Below are positions 14,572-24,039 of a DNA stretch of 44,567 nucleotides, piece after piece. Source of the stretch: Spirochaetia bacterium. Lineage in GTDB: Bacteria; Spirochaetota; Leptospiria; Leptospirales; Leptonemataceae. A program made the position numbers and the translations under genes. Positions within the stretch are counted from its first letter, which is position 1; every line of letters begins with the position of its first letter. The stretch is from NCBI GenBank assembly GCA_021413825.1, contig JAIOPQ010000118.1, forward strand, positions 1-44,567. The letters are read 5' to 3'. The notes under the pieces were generated by a model. The model was not told where the DNA came from and did no database searches. It was given only the letters and a program-made list of their open reading frames with translations.

Positions 14572-14613
14572 TCTGGGTGGGCTGAGTGATCCCCCTCGTT
14601 CAGTCCACCCAGA
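14572..14613 (+). terminator. Stable hairpin, terminator or 5' leader structure
   Basis: TCTGGGTGGGCTGA pairs with TCAGTCCACCCAGA over 14 bp (one G-U pair) around a 14-nt loop. It is followed by CCTTGTTATTTTCC, a moderately U-rich tail. It fits a terminator for the lytic transglycosylase transcript. Because a TATAAT ends 5 nt upstream, it could also be the 5' stem of a new transcript. Confidence 0.55.
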
Positions 14614-14685
14614 CCTTGTTATTTTCCTTCCTAATAATCATTCAATATTGTGTAGATTCTGATCCAGGCAGAGGCGGAATCGGTC

Positions 14686-15642
14686 ATGGCAAAAGCTTCA
14701 GCTAAACCCTCAAAGAAGTTGGCGCCACTCGCTAAACGCGGAAATAAAAAAGCTCCTTCCAGTTTCCATACCAGCCAGGTCTCCTTTCTTTCAAATGGCG
14801 AACATTGCCGCGCCGATCTCTACCTGCCCAAAGCAAAACAAGCACCCATTGTAATCATGGGCCATGGATTTGGAGGGGAACGTACGTTTGCTTTGCCGGG
14901 CTATGCGGAGTATTTCGCAGCGCGTGGCATTGCTGTCCTACTATTTGATTACAGAAACTTTGGCTCGAGCGATGGAACGTTGCGCAACTGGATTAGCCCC
15001 AGGAGGCAAAGACAGGATTGGCGGGCAGCAATTCAATTTGCAAAGACGCTCGATCAAATCGATCCAAATAAGATCTCACTCTGGGGTACTTCACTCAGTG
15101 GTGGCCATGTTTTATCTGTTGCAGCGGGGCGAAGCGACGTGCGCGCAGTTTCCCTACTGGTTCCCTTCTCTGACGGCCTGAGCGTCCCGGTGTATTTTCC
15201 ATTCCTGTTTGTACTCAAGGCGGTTGCGCGAGGAATTCTCGACTTGATATTCTCGCTATTTGGAAAGGCATATCTGGTTCCTATCTATGCGAAATCGGAG
15301 AACTTTGGTTTGTTAAGCACGCCAGAGTGCTGGGAAGGATATGGATCAATTGTAGATCGATCGAGTTCATGGAAAAACCTGACCCCGGCCCGTATTGCAA
15401 TCACGCTAACATTCTACAGACCAATTAGCCGGGCGGGAAAACTTAGATGCCCCGTTTTCATCGTAGCCGGTGAAAACGACACACTCGTGCCCTTTCCCAC
15501 CGTGCAAAAGCTTGCTCGCAAAATTCCAGGATCCATGATGATGGTCCTCCCAACAGGCCATTTTGAAACCTACAAAGGGGCATGGATGGAGAAAACCGCA
15601 GCGTCTCAGTTTCAATTCTTGCGGGATGTACTTTCTCGCTGA
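14686..15642 (+). CDS. Alpha/beta hydrolase
   Basis: A 318-residue alpha/beta hydrolase. The oxyanion region is MGHGFGG (about residues 58-64); the nucleophile elbow is GTSLSGG with Ser136. The acid is probably the Asp of AGENDTLVP, and the His that of PTGHFETY near the C-terminus. A lysine-rich, disordered N-terminal tail of about 25 residues (many KxA/KKxAP) precedes the domain, and no signal peptide is seen. A hydrophobic cap segment lies at about residues 165-200. Members with the GTSxSGG elbow and an FDYRNFGSSDG block include esterases and fused dienelactone-hydrolase-like proteins; the substrate is unknown. It lies 52 nt ahead of the macroglobulin gene, possibly in the same operon. Confidence 0.85.
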   Translation: MAKASAKPSKKLAPLAKRGNKKAPSSFHTSQVSFLSNGEHCRADLYLPKAKQAPIVIMGHGFGGERTFALPGYAEYFAARGIAVLLFDYRNFGSSDGTLRNWISPRRQRQDWRAAIQFAKTLDQIDPNKISLWGTSLSGGHVLSVAAGRSDVRAVSLLVPFSDGLSVPVYFPFLFVLKAVARGILDLIFSLFGKAYLVPIYAKSENFGLLSTPECWEGYGSIVDRSSSWKNLTPARIAITLTFYRPISRAGKLRCPVFIVAGENDTLVPFPTVQKLARKIPGSMMMVLPTGHFETYKGAWMEKTAASQFQFLRDVLSR

Positions 15643-15694
15643 TCTTCGATTTTGTTGACAGGGAGCCGGGATCATGCCATTTCCCTGATCACAT

Positions 15695-18600
15695 ATGAAA
15701 CGCTTATTTCCGGCCCTGACCTTCATTCTGATTGGAGCCGCGCACGTGCTAATCGCACAAAATCCAGCATCCATTCAAACATTTTCTCCGCAGGGAACCG
15801 TAAAAGAGATCCGACAGGTTAGAGCGCAGTTTTCAGAAGCAATGGTGCCATTTGGCTATCTCAAGCAACCGGTAAAACCATTCGAAACAAATTGTAGCAA
15901 CCTGGGCACCGAACGCTGGGCCGATGAAAAGAACTGGTTGTTCGATTTTAAAGATGAACTTCCAGCTGGCGTAGTCTGCAAATTTACACTAACATCCGGA
16001 ATCAAATCACTGAGTGGCAGAGATATCTCGGGTCAACGATCGTTTGAGTTTTCAACTGGCGGTCCTTCCATTGTTTCTACACAACCATGGGAAGGTTCTA
16101 CGATTGCGGAAGATCAGATCTTCATTTTGCGCGTAGATGCTCCGGTGGACGAGGCCTCTCTAACGGGCTCAATGTCGTTTAACGTTGATGGTCTTCGCGA
16201 ACGTATTGGTGTAAGAATCGTAACTGGATCAGATCGTGAAACTATCCTAAAACGACAGTACATGAACCGCGAAGCCGCAAAGGATGCAATCCTGGTCCAG
16301 GCCAGACAGACATTCCCGGCAGGAAAAAAAGTTCAGCTAGTCTGGGGAAAAAATATCAAATCAAAAAGCGGAGTAGCGGGAACACAGGATCAGCTACTCG
16401 ACTACGATGTACGCACGGATTTTACAGCCACCTTCAATTGTGAACGTGAAAATGCGCAGGCAGATTGTATTCCGCTTCTTCCCATGTATGTTTCGTTCTC
16501 AGCACCAATCAGTCGGGAAGACGCAAAGAAGATTGTCCTGAACAATGATGACCGTCAATGGAAAGTAAATTTGCCGGAAGGCGACACTGAGAGCAGCCTT
16601 TCGACCGTGTCGATCCCAGGCCCTTTTCCCGATCTGGCGGAGTTTCGTATTGAGCTGCCTGCTGGCTTGAAAGACGACGCAGGCAGACCCCTTGCGAATT
16701 CAAAAACATTTCCACTTAAAGTTAGAACGGCTGAATACCCGCCTCTTGCCAAGTTTGCAGCTCCCTTTGGAATCCTGGAACTAAGAGAAGGCGGTCTACT
16801 TCCAGTAACCCTGCGCAACATTGAAGCACCAGTGCCGGTGCAGATGTATCAGCCAGGCGCGGAAGGAATGCAGGGACGCAAGATCAGACTCACGCCGGAG
16901 AACGCAGACCAGGTTCTGTTGTGGATGCGGAAGATCTATAATCACAATCGTGCCCGGTCGATTTTTGCGGATTCCCAGGGTGTAAAAGTTTCTGATCTGC
17001 GTTTGCCGCGGCCAAACGGTTCTAAGGCATTCGAAGTTATAGGCATACCGTTAGGCGGTCCTGGGTTCTATGTTCTTGAACTTGAAAGTAAAATTCTAGG
17101 GAAATCGCTGCTTGGAAAGGAGAAATCTCTCTACGTTCCGGCAGCAGCGCTCGTGACAAATCTTGCAGTTCATTTGAAATGGGGCAGAGAATCTTCCCTT
17201 GTTTGGGTTACAGCCCTGGATACAGGAAAGCCCGTAGAAAAGGCAACAGTAACTGCGCGCACATGCGATGGAACTGTCGTGTGGACCGGCCAAACGGACG
17301 GAGAGGGCATTGCGCCCGCAAACCTTCCCAGTGAAGCAAACGTCAAGAGTTGCAATAAGAAACCATTCAGTTCGGGCCTGCTTGTTACAGCGCAGGTGGG
17401 AGATGATCTGAGCATCGTTCATAGCGAATGGAACGATGGAATCGAATCGTGGCGCTTCAATCTTCCATACGGCACTTCCAACGCTTCCGCGATTGGTCAT
17501 ACCGTATTTGCGCGTACTCTGCTTCGCGCAGGCGATGCCCTGCACATGAAACATATCATGCGGCGTCATCAGATGTCTGGTTTTGGTGAAGTCGCAAATG
17601 CTGACCTACCGACTAAGGCAGTCGTTACGCACGTTGGAAGCGGTCAGAATTTTGAATTTCCTATTTCCTGGCAGGGCGGCGCTGCGGAAACAACCTGGAG
17701 AATTCCGCAGGATGCAAAACTGGGCGAGTACTCAGTTGCACTAAATCGCTCCGGAAAAGCATACAGCGGTTGGAGCACAGGCGCATTCCAGGTAGAAGAG
17801 TTCCGTGTCCCGTTGATGCGCGGCGTAATTAAATCCCCATCTGAGCAAGTTGTACGGGCATCTTCCTTCCCGGTCGATGTGGCATTGAGTTATCTTTCTG
17901 GAGGTGGGGCGTCCGCAGCAAACGTCAGGTTCCGCTATGCTATCAAGGCCGGAGGCTATCCGGAGTTCCGTGACTACGAAGACTTCACATTTGCAAATGG
18001 AACAGTTAAAGAAGGAACAGTTCAGGCAGAGGGCGAATACAACTATGATGAAGAGGCGCCTGAAGTAGCCCGCACAAAGATCAAGAGCCAGGATGTAACC
18101 CTGGACAAAGCTGGAACGGCTCGCGTAAATGTTTCTGAAATTCCTGCGTCAGAAGCAACCCAGAACGTAGAAACGGAAATGGAGTTTAGAGATCCAAATG
18201 GAGTAATCCAAACCGTCTCAAGGACTGTGCAGGTGTATCCCTCGGTTCATTTTCTAGGAATCAAACAGGATTCATGGATCGTTTCAAAAGATAATCTGAA
18301 ATTTCAGGTGATGGTAGTCGACTTAAAAGGCGCACCCGTTGCTGGAACCGACGTGCGCGTGGATGCTTTTGAACGCAAAACATTCTCGCATAGAAAACGC
18401 CTCGTTGGTGGTTACTATGCCTACGACAACATGGTTGAAACAAAGAAAATAGACAAACTCTGCTCAGGCACGTCCGATGCTCGCGGCCTTGTCCTCTGTC
18501 AGTCCAAAATCAATCGATCTGGAAATATTATCCTGGCCGCGACTGCAAAAGATTCGCAGGGAACTGCGATTGCGGCCAATCGCGAGATCTGGGTAGCAGG

Positions 18601-21304
18601 CAATGATGCCTGGTGGTTCAGACCGGATGAAGGCGATCGCATGGATGTAATTCCAGAAAAGAAACGTTACGAACCCGGCGAAACTGCGCGCCTTCAAGTT
18701 CGCATGCCGTTCAGCAAGGCAACTGCACTTGTAACTGTTGAACGCGAAGGGATAATTGAAAAATTCGTGCAAGAAATCAGCGGCAAAGAACCAGTCGTAT
18801 CCGTCCCTATTCGAGGCAATTATGCACCAAACGCATTTGTTTCTGTGATGGTAGTTCGCGGGCGTGCGGGCGACATCAAACCGACGGCCCTGGTAGATCT
18901 AGGAAAGCCTTCTTACAGACTTGGGATTGCACACCTGACCGTAGGTTACAAAGCTCATGAGCTGAATGTTAAAGTTACACCAGATACAGAGACCTACCGC
19001 ATTCGCGGAAAGGCACGCATCCAAATTTCTGTGCGCACAGCAAACGGCCAGGCTCCCGGTGCAGGTTCGGAAGTTGCACTCGCTGCCGTGGATGAAGGTC
19101 TGCTCGAACTTAAACCCAATACAAGCTGGAATTTGATTTCTGCAATGATGGGTGTGCGCGGACTGGAAGTAAATAACTCTACGGCTCAAATGCAGGTGGT
19201 TGGGCGCAGACATTTTGGTTTAAAGGCAATGCCACCGGGCGGAGGTGGCGGGAAACAGATGACCCGTGAGCTTTTTGATACGCTTCTGCTCTGGAAAGGC
19301 AGAGTTAAGCTTGATGCATCCGGAAACGCAACCGTTGATATACCGTTAAACGACTCTCTAACGTCGTTTAAGATTGTTGCAGTAGCAACAGCTGGGAATG
19401 CGCAATTTGGAACAGGCCAGACGAGCATTCGCACTACACAGGACCTCATGCTCCTTCCTGGAGTTCCTCCGCTCGCACGTCAGGGCGATTCATTCAAAGC
19501 GGAGTTCACCCTCCGAAATACTACCACACGCAGCATGGAAGTAGAGTTGAATGCGATTACCACTGTTATTCCAGAGTCCGGATCGAAACCAACGCTCCCT
19601 GCGCAGAAAATCCGGCTCGGCCCGGGCGAAGCCAGAGAAGTTAACTGGGACGTTACGGTGCCAATCGGCGTTTCCGGACTGGTGTATGACGTAACTGCAA
19701 ACGAAACGGGTGCTGATCCAGCTCGCGCTATGGAAAAACTGAAAATTACCCAAAAAGTAATCGAAGCGATTCCTGTGCGAACGTATCAGGCAACTCTCGA
19801 ACAAATTGATAAAGAATATAAACTAAATGTAGAACGCCCGGCTGATTCAATTCCGGGACGGGGTAGTGTCAATGTGAACCTGAGTCCAAGCCTGCTTGGA
19901 AGTCTCGAAAGCGTGCGCGAATACATGCGAAGGTATCCGTACAATTGCATGGAGCAGATGACATCACGCGCTATCGTCCTGCGCGACAAGAAAATGTGGG
20001 ACCAGCTCATGGAGCGACTACCTCTGTACCTCGATTCTGAAGGTTTTGTCAAATTCTTTCCTGAGATGACTGAAGGCAGCGACACACTCACCGCATACAT
20101 GCTTGCAATTTCAAACGAAGCCGGTTATTCAATTCCTCCTGAATCTCGTGAGAAAATGATCGGCGCGATGCGTAATTTCGTTACTGGAAAGATCTCGCGA
20201 ACGTACCGATTGAATGCAACCGATTTGGGCCTGCGTAAGCTTACTTCAATAGAGGCTCTTTCGCGCTACGGTGAAGCCAAACCGGAAATGCTTTCTTCTA
20301 TTCAAATCCAACCAAATCTCTGGCCAACATCGGCCGTGCTCGATTACTTAAATATTTTGAAACGCACGCCTGAGATTTCTCAAGCAGCTCAGAAGAAATC
20401 AGAAGTTGAGCAGACCCTGAGAGCACGCCTGAGTTTCCAGGGAACTACCCTTGGGTTTTCAAGCGAATCCACAGACTACCTGTGGTGGCTTTGCACCTCG
20501 ATTGATACCAATGCCGTCAAACTAATTCTGAGCACGTCGGATAGCCCGGGATGGAAAGCAGACCTCCCGCGAATCGTGCGTGGGGCGCTCCAGAGGCAGA
20601 AAAAAGGAGCCTGGGATTTGACACTGGCAAATGCCTGGGGTGTCCTGGCCCTTGAAAAATTCGCAAATGAGTTCGAACGCACCACAGTTGGAGGAACTAC
20701 TACGGCGACCCTTACGTCCAGTCAGCAGACCCTCGACTGGGCAAAAAACCGGTCTGGAGACATGAATTTCCAGTGGCCGCAGGGCAGGAATGACCTAAGC
20801 ATCAAGCATCAGGGAGCTGGAAAACCCTGGGCACTGATTCAGAGCCGCGCGGCCGTCCCCCTGAAGACTGATTTGAGTGCCGGCTATCGCGTACAAAAAA
20901 CGCTGAAACCTGTCGAACAGAAGAAGCCCGGAAGCTGGAGCCGTGGGGATCTAGTCCGCATAACGTTGAAAATCAAGGCCGATGCAGATCGCACCTGGGT
21001 AGTAGTTTCCGATCCGATCCCGGCCGGAGCGAGTATACTCGGAACAGGGCTTGCCCGTGAATCGGGCCTTCTACAGGAAGGTGAGCGCAGAGAAGGCTGG
21101 GTCTGGCCAGCCTATGAGGAAAGATCGTTTGAGGCGTTCAGGGCCTACTACGAATACGCAGCGCAGGGCGAATGGACGGTTGAGTACACTCTACGCCTGA
21201 ACCAGGCAGGAACTTTCATCCTGCCCCAGACCAGGGTTGAAGCAATGTATTCTCCTGAAATGTTTGGCGAAACACCGAATGCAATTCTGACGGTTGTGCC
21301 ATGA
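15695..21304 (+). CDS. Bacterial alpha-2-macroglobulin family protein with thioester motif
   Basis: A 1869-residue periplasmic protein of the bacterial alpha-2-macroglobulin (YfhM-type) family. These proteins trap proteases by a bait region and covalent thioester, protecting the envelope. The N-terminus is a signal peptide (hydrophobic core, then IAQNPAS) without a lipobox Cys, so it is probably soluble in the periplasm. A series of macroglobulin-type beta domains follows; the glycine-rich PPGGGGGKQM stretch near residue 1178 lies close to the likely bait/ANA region. The thioester motif is PYNCMEQ: Cys1418 and Gln1421, inside the alpha-helical TED domain. The C-terminal DPIPAGASILGTG block is typical of the receptor-like end. 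No pbpC is adjacent; a MORN-FecR gene overlaps its end by 4 nt. Confidence 0.93.
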   Translation: MKRLFPALTFILIGAAHVLIAQNPASIQTFSPQGTVKEIRQVRAQFSEAMVPFGYLKQPVKPFETNCSNLGTERWADEKNWLFDFKDELPAGVVCKFTLTSGIKSLSGRDISGQRSFEFSTGGPSIVSTQPWEGSTIAEDQIFILRVDAPVDEASLTGSMSFNVDGLRERIGVRIVTGSDRETILKRQYMNREAAKDAILVQARQTFPAGKKVQLVWGKNIKSKSGVAGTQDQLLDYDVRTDFTATFNCERENAQADCIPLLPMYVSFSAPISREDAKKIVLNNDDRQWKVNLPEGDTESSLSTVSIPGPFPDLAEFRIELPAGLKDDAGRPLANSKTFPLKVRTAEYPPLAKFAAPFGILELREGGLLPVTLRNIEAPVPVQMYQPGAEGMQGRKIRLTPENADQVLLWMRKIYNHNRARSIFADSQGVKVSDLRLPRPNGSKAFEVIGIPLGGPGFYVLELESKILGKSLLGKEKSLYVPAAALVTNLAVHLKWGRESSLVWVTALDTGKPVEKATVTARTCDGTVVWTGQTDGEGIAPANLPSEANVKSCNKKPFSSGLLVTAQVGDDLSIVHSEWNDGIESWRFNLPYGTSNASAIGHTVFARTLLRAGDALHMKHIMRRHQMSGFGEVANADLPTKAVVTHVGSGQNFEFPISWQGGAAETTWRIPQDAKLGEYSVALNRSGKAYSGWSTGAFQVEEFRVPLMRGVIKSPSEQVVRASSFPVDVALSYLSGGGASAANVRFRYAIKAGGYPEFRDYEDFTFANGTVKEGTVQAEGEYNYDEEAPEVARTKIKSQDVTLDKAGTARVNVSEIPASEATQNVETEMEFRDPNGVIQTVSRTVQVYPSVHFLGIKQDSWIVSKDNLKFQVMVVDLKGAPVAGTDVRVDAFERKTFSHRKRLVGGYYAYDNMVETKKIDKLCSGTSDARGLVLCQSKINRSGNIILAATAKDSQGTAIAANREIWVAGNDAWWFRPDEGDRMDVIPEKKRYEPGETARLQVRMPFSKATALVTVEREGIIEKFVQEISGKEPVVSVPIRGNYAPNAFVSVMVVRGRAGDIKPTALVDLGKPSYRLGIAHLTVGYKAHELNVKVTPDTETYRIRGKARIQISVRTANGQAPGAGSEVALAAVDEGLLELKPNTSWNLISAMMGVRGLEVNNSTAQMQVVGRRHFGLKAMPPGGGGGKQMTRELFDTLLLWKGRVKLDASGNATVDIPLNDSLTSFKIVAVATAGNAQFGTGQTSIRTTQDLMLLPGVPPLARQGDSFKAEFTLRNTTTRSMEVELNAITTVIPESGSKPTLPAQKIRLGPGEAREVNWDVTVPIGVSGLVYDVTANETGADPARAMEKLKITQKVIEAIPVRTYQATLEQIDKEYKLNVERPADSIPGRGSVNVNLSPSLLGSLESVREYMRRYPYNCMEQMTSRAIVLRDKKMWDQLMERLPLYLDSEGFVKFFPEMTEGSDTLTAYMLAISNEAGYSIPPESREKMIGAMRNFVTGKISRTYRLNATDLGLRKLTSIEALSRYGEAKPEMLSSIQIQPNLWPTSAVLDYLNILKRTPEISQAAQKKSEVEQTLRARLSFQGTTLGFSSESTDYLWWLCTSIDTNAVKLILSTSDSPGWKADLPRIVRGALQRQKKGAWDLTLANAWGVLALEKFANEFERTTVGGTTTATLTSSQQTLDWAKNRSGDMNFQWPQGRNDLSIKHQGAGKPWALIQSRAAVPLKTDLSAGYRVQKTLKPVEQKKPGSWSRGDLVRITLKIKADADRTWVVVSDPIPAGASILGTGLARESGLLQEGERREGWVWPAYEERSFEAFRAYYEYAAQGEWTVEYTLRLNQAGTFILPQTRVEAMYSPEMFGETPNAILTVVP

Positions 21305-22680
21305 AAACGTCGCTTAGCCTGATATTTTTGTTAGCTTCTGTACTGCTTCTGAACGGACCAGGCTATGCGGAGAGTTGCAAAAAGGAATGCGTTACCGGTG
21401 ATTGTCAAAACGGCATCGGAACTCAAACGTACGTAAACTGCGACACGTACCAGGGCAACTTTGTAAAAGGGATGCGAACAGGGGAAGGCATCTATTCATT
21501 TCACAACGGCGATGTCTACAAGGGCACATTCAAAGACGGCGCGCGTGCGGGAAAGGGTGTATACTCGTTCAAGCAAACAAAGACCCAGGCCCAACCGTTT
21601 ATCTTTGAATCGAATCTAGATGATGAGGGCCGCGGAACTGGTGTTCTAAAATCCGGGAAATACATTGTGACTTGCGACGTAGGCCAGGGGAGTGCTGCTT
21701 GCGGCGACGACAAAAAGCTGATTCTTAAAGAAGCAACTGAACCTATTGCAATTGTCCTGTATGCTGGTAAGAGTGCCAGCATGGAACGAAGCGGCGCATT
21801 GCATCCAATGTTAGCAGGTGATCCAGTCCTTCCTGGGGATACCCTGAAGTCCGGACAGGAGAACCTGGACATGCAATTGCGCGATTCAGTTTCAGTTCGC
21901 ATGAAGCCACAGGCAGAGGCCACGTTTTCTCCTATTCCGGAGGAAAAGAAAATCGATCTCAAACAGGGATCAATGATAGTAAAGTTTCGCAAGGAAACAG
22001 GTGGACTTGCAATCACAGCCCCGGCCGCAGAAGTTCATGCGGATGATTCAACACTTTCAATTCAGGCTTCGCAAGGCAGTACGGAAGTTAAAGTCTTCGA
22101 AGTAGACAAAGGGAAAGTTACAGTTGCACCGCGCTTTGCTGAGCTTGAGAACAAATCCAGAAGTGAAATAGAAAAGGACCCTGCCCTCAAAAAAATGGAA
22201 GAAAAACGGCAAAGTCTGACCATACCGGTTGCGCCTAATGCGGTAGCAATCCTGGAACGATCCGCCGCAACCGAGGCCAAACAAGCCAGGGTTGAAAAGT
22301 TTGAAATTTCGCCGCAAGAAAGGGCAGAGACTAAAGTAATGGTAAAGGTAGACGAAAAGGCGATTCAGAACCTCAAAGAGAATCCACGCAATGAAGAACA
22401 TAGAAGATCTGTATTGGCCAGCTATGATGCCGGGGTTGAGATCGCTATGGACGAACTGGAAATCGAACTCAAGGCCAAGCCTATCAAGAGTGAGAAGGAA
22501 ATTTTAGAACGATACGGAATTGTAGAATTCGTTACGTTGCGAGATGGAACGGCATTCCCCGGTGCGATTGTAACACAGGCTGGAGATACAATGCTAATCC
22601 ATCGGGTCGGCAGCGTGTCAAGAATCAAAACAAGCAAAGTGCACTTTGTAGATTACAAACACGCCGATGAAATAAAGTAA
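21301..22680 (+). CDS. Secreted MORN-repeat and FecR-domain protein
   Basis: A 459-residue exported protein with a signal peptide ending GPGYAES. Residues about 38-95 hold MORN-type repeats (GNFVKGMRTGEGIYSF, then KGTFKDGARAGKGVYSF). A domain resembling the FecR periplasmic domain follows at about 145-250 (PVLPGDTLKSG, then VRMKPQAEATF, IDLKQGSMIVKF). The remainder is highly charged and helical (Lys/Glu-rich, about 270-410), ending in a small beta motif (GTAFPGAIVTQAGD). The start ATG overlaps the macroglobulin stop (ATGA), so the two are co-translated and probably act together. No enzyme motif is visible. The FecR-like part suggests peptidoglycan or protein binding (inference). Confidence 0.8.
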   Translation: MKTSLSLIFLLASVLLLNGPGYAESCKKECVTGDCQNGIGTQTYVNCDTYQGNFVKGMRTGEGIYSFHNGDVYKGTFKDGARAGKGVYSFKQTKTQAQPFIFESNLDDEGRGTGVLKSGKYIVTCDVGQGSAACGDDKKLILKEATEPIAIVLYAGKSASMERSGALHPMLAGDPVLPGDTLKSGQENLDMQLRDSVSVRMKPQAEATFSPIPEEKKIDLKQGSMIVKFRKETGGLAITAPAAEVHADDSTLSIQASQGSTEVKVFEVDKGKVTVAPRFAELENKSRSEIEKDPALKKMEEKRQSLTIPVAPNAVAILERSAATEAKQARVEKFEISPQERAETKVMVKVDEKAIQNLKENPRNEEHRRSVLASYDAGVEIAMDELEIELKAKPIKSEKEILERYGIVEFVTLRDGTAFPGAIVTQAGDTMLIHRVGSVSRIKTSKVHFVDYKHADEIK

Positions 22681-22736
22681 ACGTACTCCCGGTCAAAGCG
22701 ATTGACTGGACATATCCAGAATTGCAAATCGGATGG

Positions 22737-23483
22737 ATGGCCTTCAATCCTCGTTCCCTCATAAGTATCGCGTTTGCATCGCTGATTACAGCGGAGTTCG
22801 TGGCTCTTTTTTTTGGAGCGGAGATGATCTCTCTTTCAGTCTACAGAGTCTACCATTTGGCCCAAATGATTTTTCTGATCTTCGCCGGCTGGATCGTTTA
22901 CCGGACAGTCGTAAAAACCAGAACCAGAACGCACATTACGGAAACGGATCATGCACGCATCGCCCGGTTCGTCTTGATTGGCCTTGTTTTTTCTTTTATT
23001 GGCGATGTTATCAACAGCAAACTGATCGACCTTACAAGTGTAACGGGCATCAAGCAACAGGTTTTGCTCTCTATCCCGGTTTTCGCAATAGCCCACATTC
23101 TCTATATTCGCAGCTTTTTGATTCTAAGTTCGTTTAACGTCTCAAAAAGAACACGGATTATACTCCTGGTGCTCTGGCCCGTACTGTCAGTAATCTTGTG
23201 GAAATCTATTGTTAATCCCGCATCGGCATTGATGGTAATACTCTCCTTTCCTTACGCGTTCATGGTTACCTTGATGGCATTAACATCCTTGCGAGTCCCC
23301 CTGGCCTGGGGTAGCATAGGATATCCAACCGCTGTTGGGGGTTTTCTATTCTTATTGTCCGACTCATTGATCGGTTGGGTATTGGGTCGAGAAGGTTCGT
23401 TTGCAATTAGCCAGGTCATATGGTTTACCTATTTTGCGGCGCAGATCTTGATTCTTAGGGCCGTTTTGATCCCGGTCACGTAA
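22737..23483 (+). CDS. YhhN/TMEM86-family membrane protein (lysoplasmalogenase-like)
   Basis: A 248-residue protein with about eight hydrophobic segments. Family-type motifs are FSFIGDVINSK (about residues 85-95), GGFLFLLSDSLIGW (about 196-209) and WFTYFAAQILI near the C-terminus; the two Asp in GD and SD are the presumed catalytic acids of lysoplasmalogenases. These enzymes hydrolyse the vinyl-ether bond of lysoplasmalogens. Whether this organism has such lipids is not shown here. The N-terminus is uncertain: ATG at 22737, or TTG at 22722 with five more residues. It lies 2 nt ahead of the next membrane-protein gene. Confidence 0.75.
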   Translation: MAFNPRSLISIAFASLITAEFVALFFGAEMISLSVYRVYHLAQMIFLIFAGWIVYRTVVKTRTRTHITETDHARIARFVLIGLVFSFIGDVINSKLIDLTSVTGIKQQVLLSIPVFAIAHILYIRSFLILSSFNVSKRTRIILLVLWPVLSVILWKSIVNPASALMVILSFPYAFMVTLMALTSLRVPLAWGSIGYPTAVGGFLFLLSDSLIGWVLGREGSFAISQVIWFTYFAAQILILRAVLIPVT

Positions 23484-23485
23484 GC

Positions 23486-24022
23486 ATGAGAGGAACCACG
23501 CTCGGACTCCTTCCTATATTATTCTATAATATTCATGCTGGGTACTGGCTGTTCCAGAGACATCCAGAGAATTTACTGTGGGTCTGCCACATAGCCTCTA
23601 TACTAATAGGCCTCGGAATGTTTTTTGCTGCGCCACGACTATTAGCCTCAGGTATGCTATGGGTTACGTTCGGCAATTTTTTCTGGATACTCTATCTCGC
23701 AACCGGCGGTGAGTTCCTTCCCACTTCCCTCTTAACTCATGCAGGAAGTCTGATTGTGGGACTTGTGGGATTGAGACGTTTTGGATTTCCAAAGAATACG
23801 TATGTGCGCGCGTTACTGGGATTGATCGCTCTGGTTTTTGTCTCCAGATGGACTCCTCCAGCAGAAAACGTTAACCTGGCGCATAGAATTGGAGACGGTT
23901 GGGAAAACGTATTCCCATCTCACACGATCTATCTCTTGTTCTTGTTCGGCGTTACCGGAGCTTCCTTCCTGGCCATGGAACTACTCTACAGGCGCTTCTT
24001 GCTCAGGAAGAATCCCGGTTAA
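23486..24022 (+). CDS. Hypothetical membrane protein
   Basis: A 178-residue protein with about five or six hydrophobic segments that I do not recognise. Polar residues inside the membrane region stand out: NIHAGYW near the start, LLWVCHIAS in the second segment and THAGS near residue 84. They could bind a metal or a haem, but there is no family match to support this. It starts 2 nt after the stop of the lysoplasmalogenase-like gene and is almost certainly co-translated with it. It converges with the GHKL-HDOD gene, with only 17 nt between the stops. Confidence 0.7.
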   Translation: MRGTTLGLLPILFYNIHAGYWLFQRHPENLLWVCHIASILIGLGMFFAAPRLLASGMLWVTFGNFFWILYLATGGEFLPTSLLTHAGSLIVGLVGLRRFGFPKNTYVRALLGLIALVFVSRWTPPAENVNLAHRIGDGWENVFPSHTIYLLFLFGVTGASFLAMELLYRRFLLRKNPG

Positions 24023-24039
24023 GTTAGAACGGTCAATGA

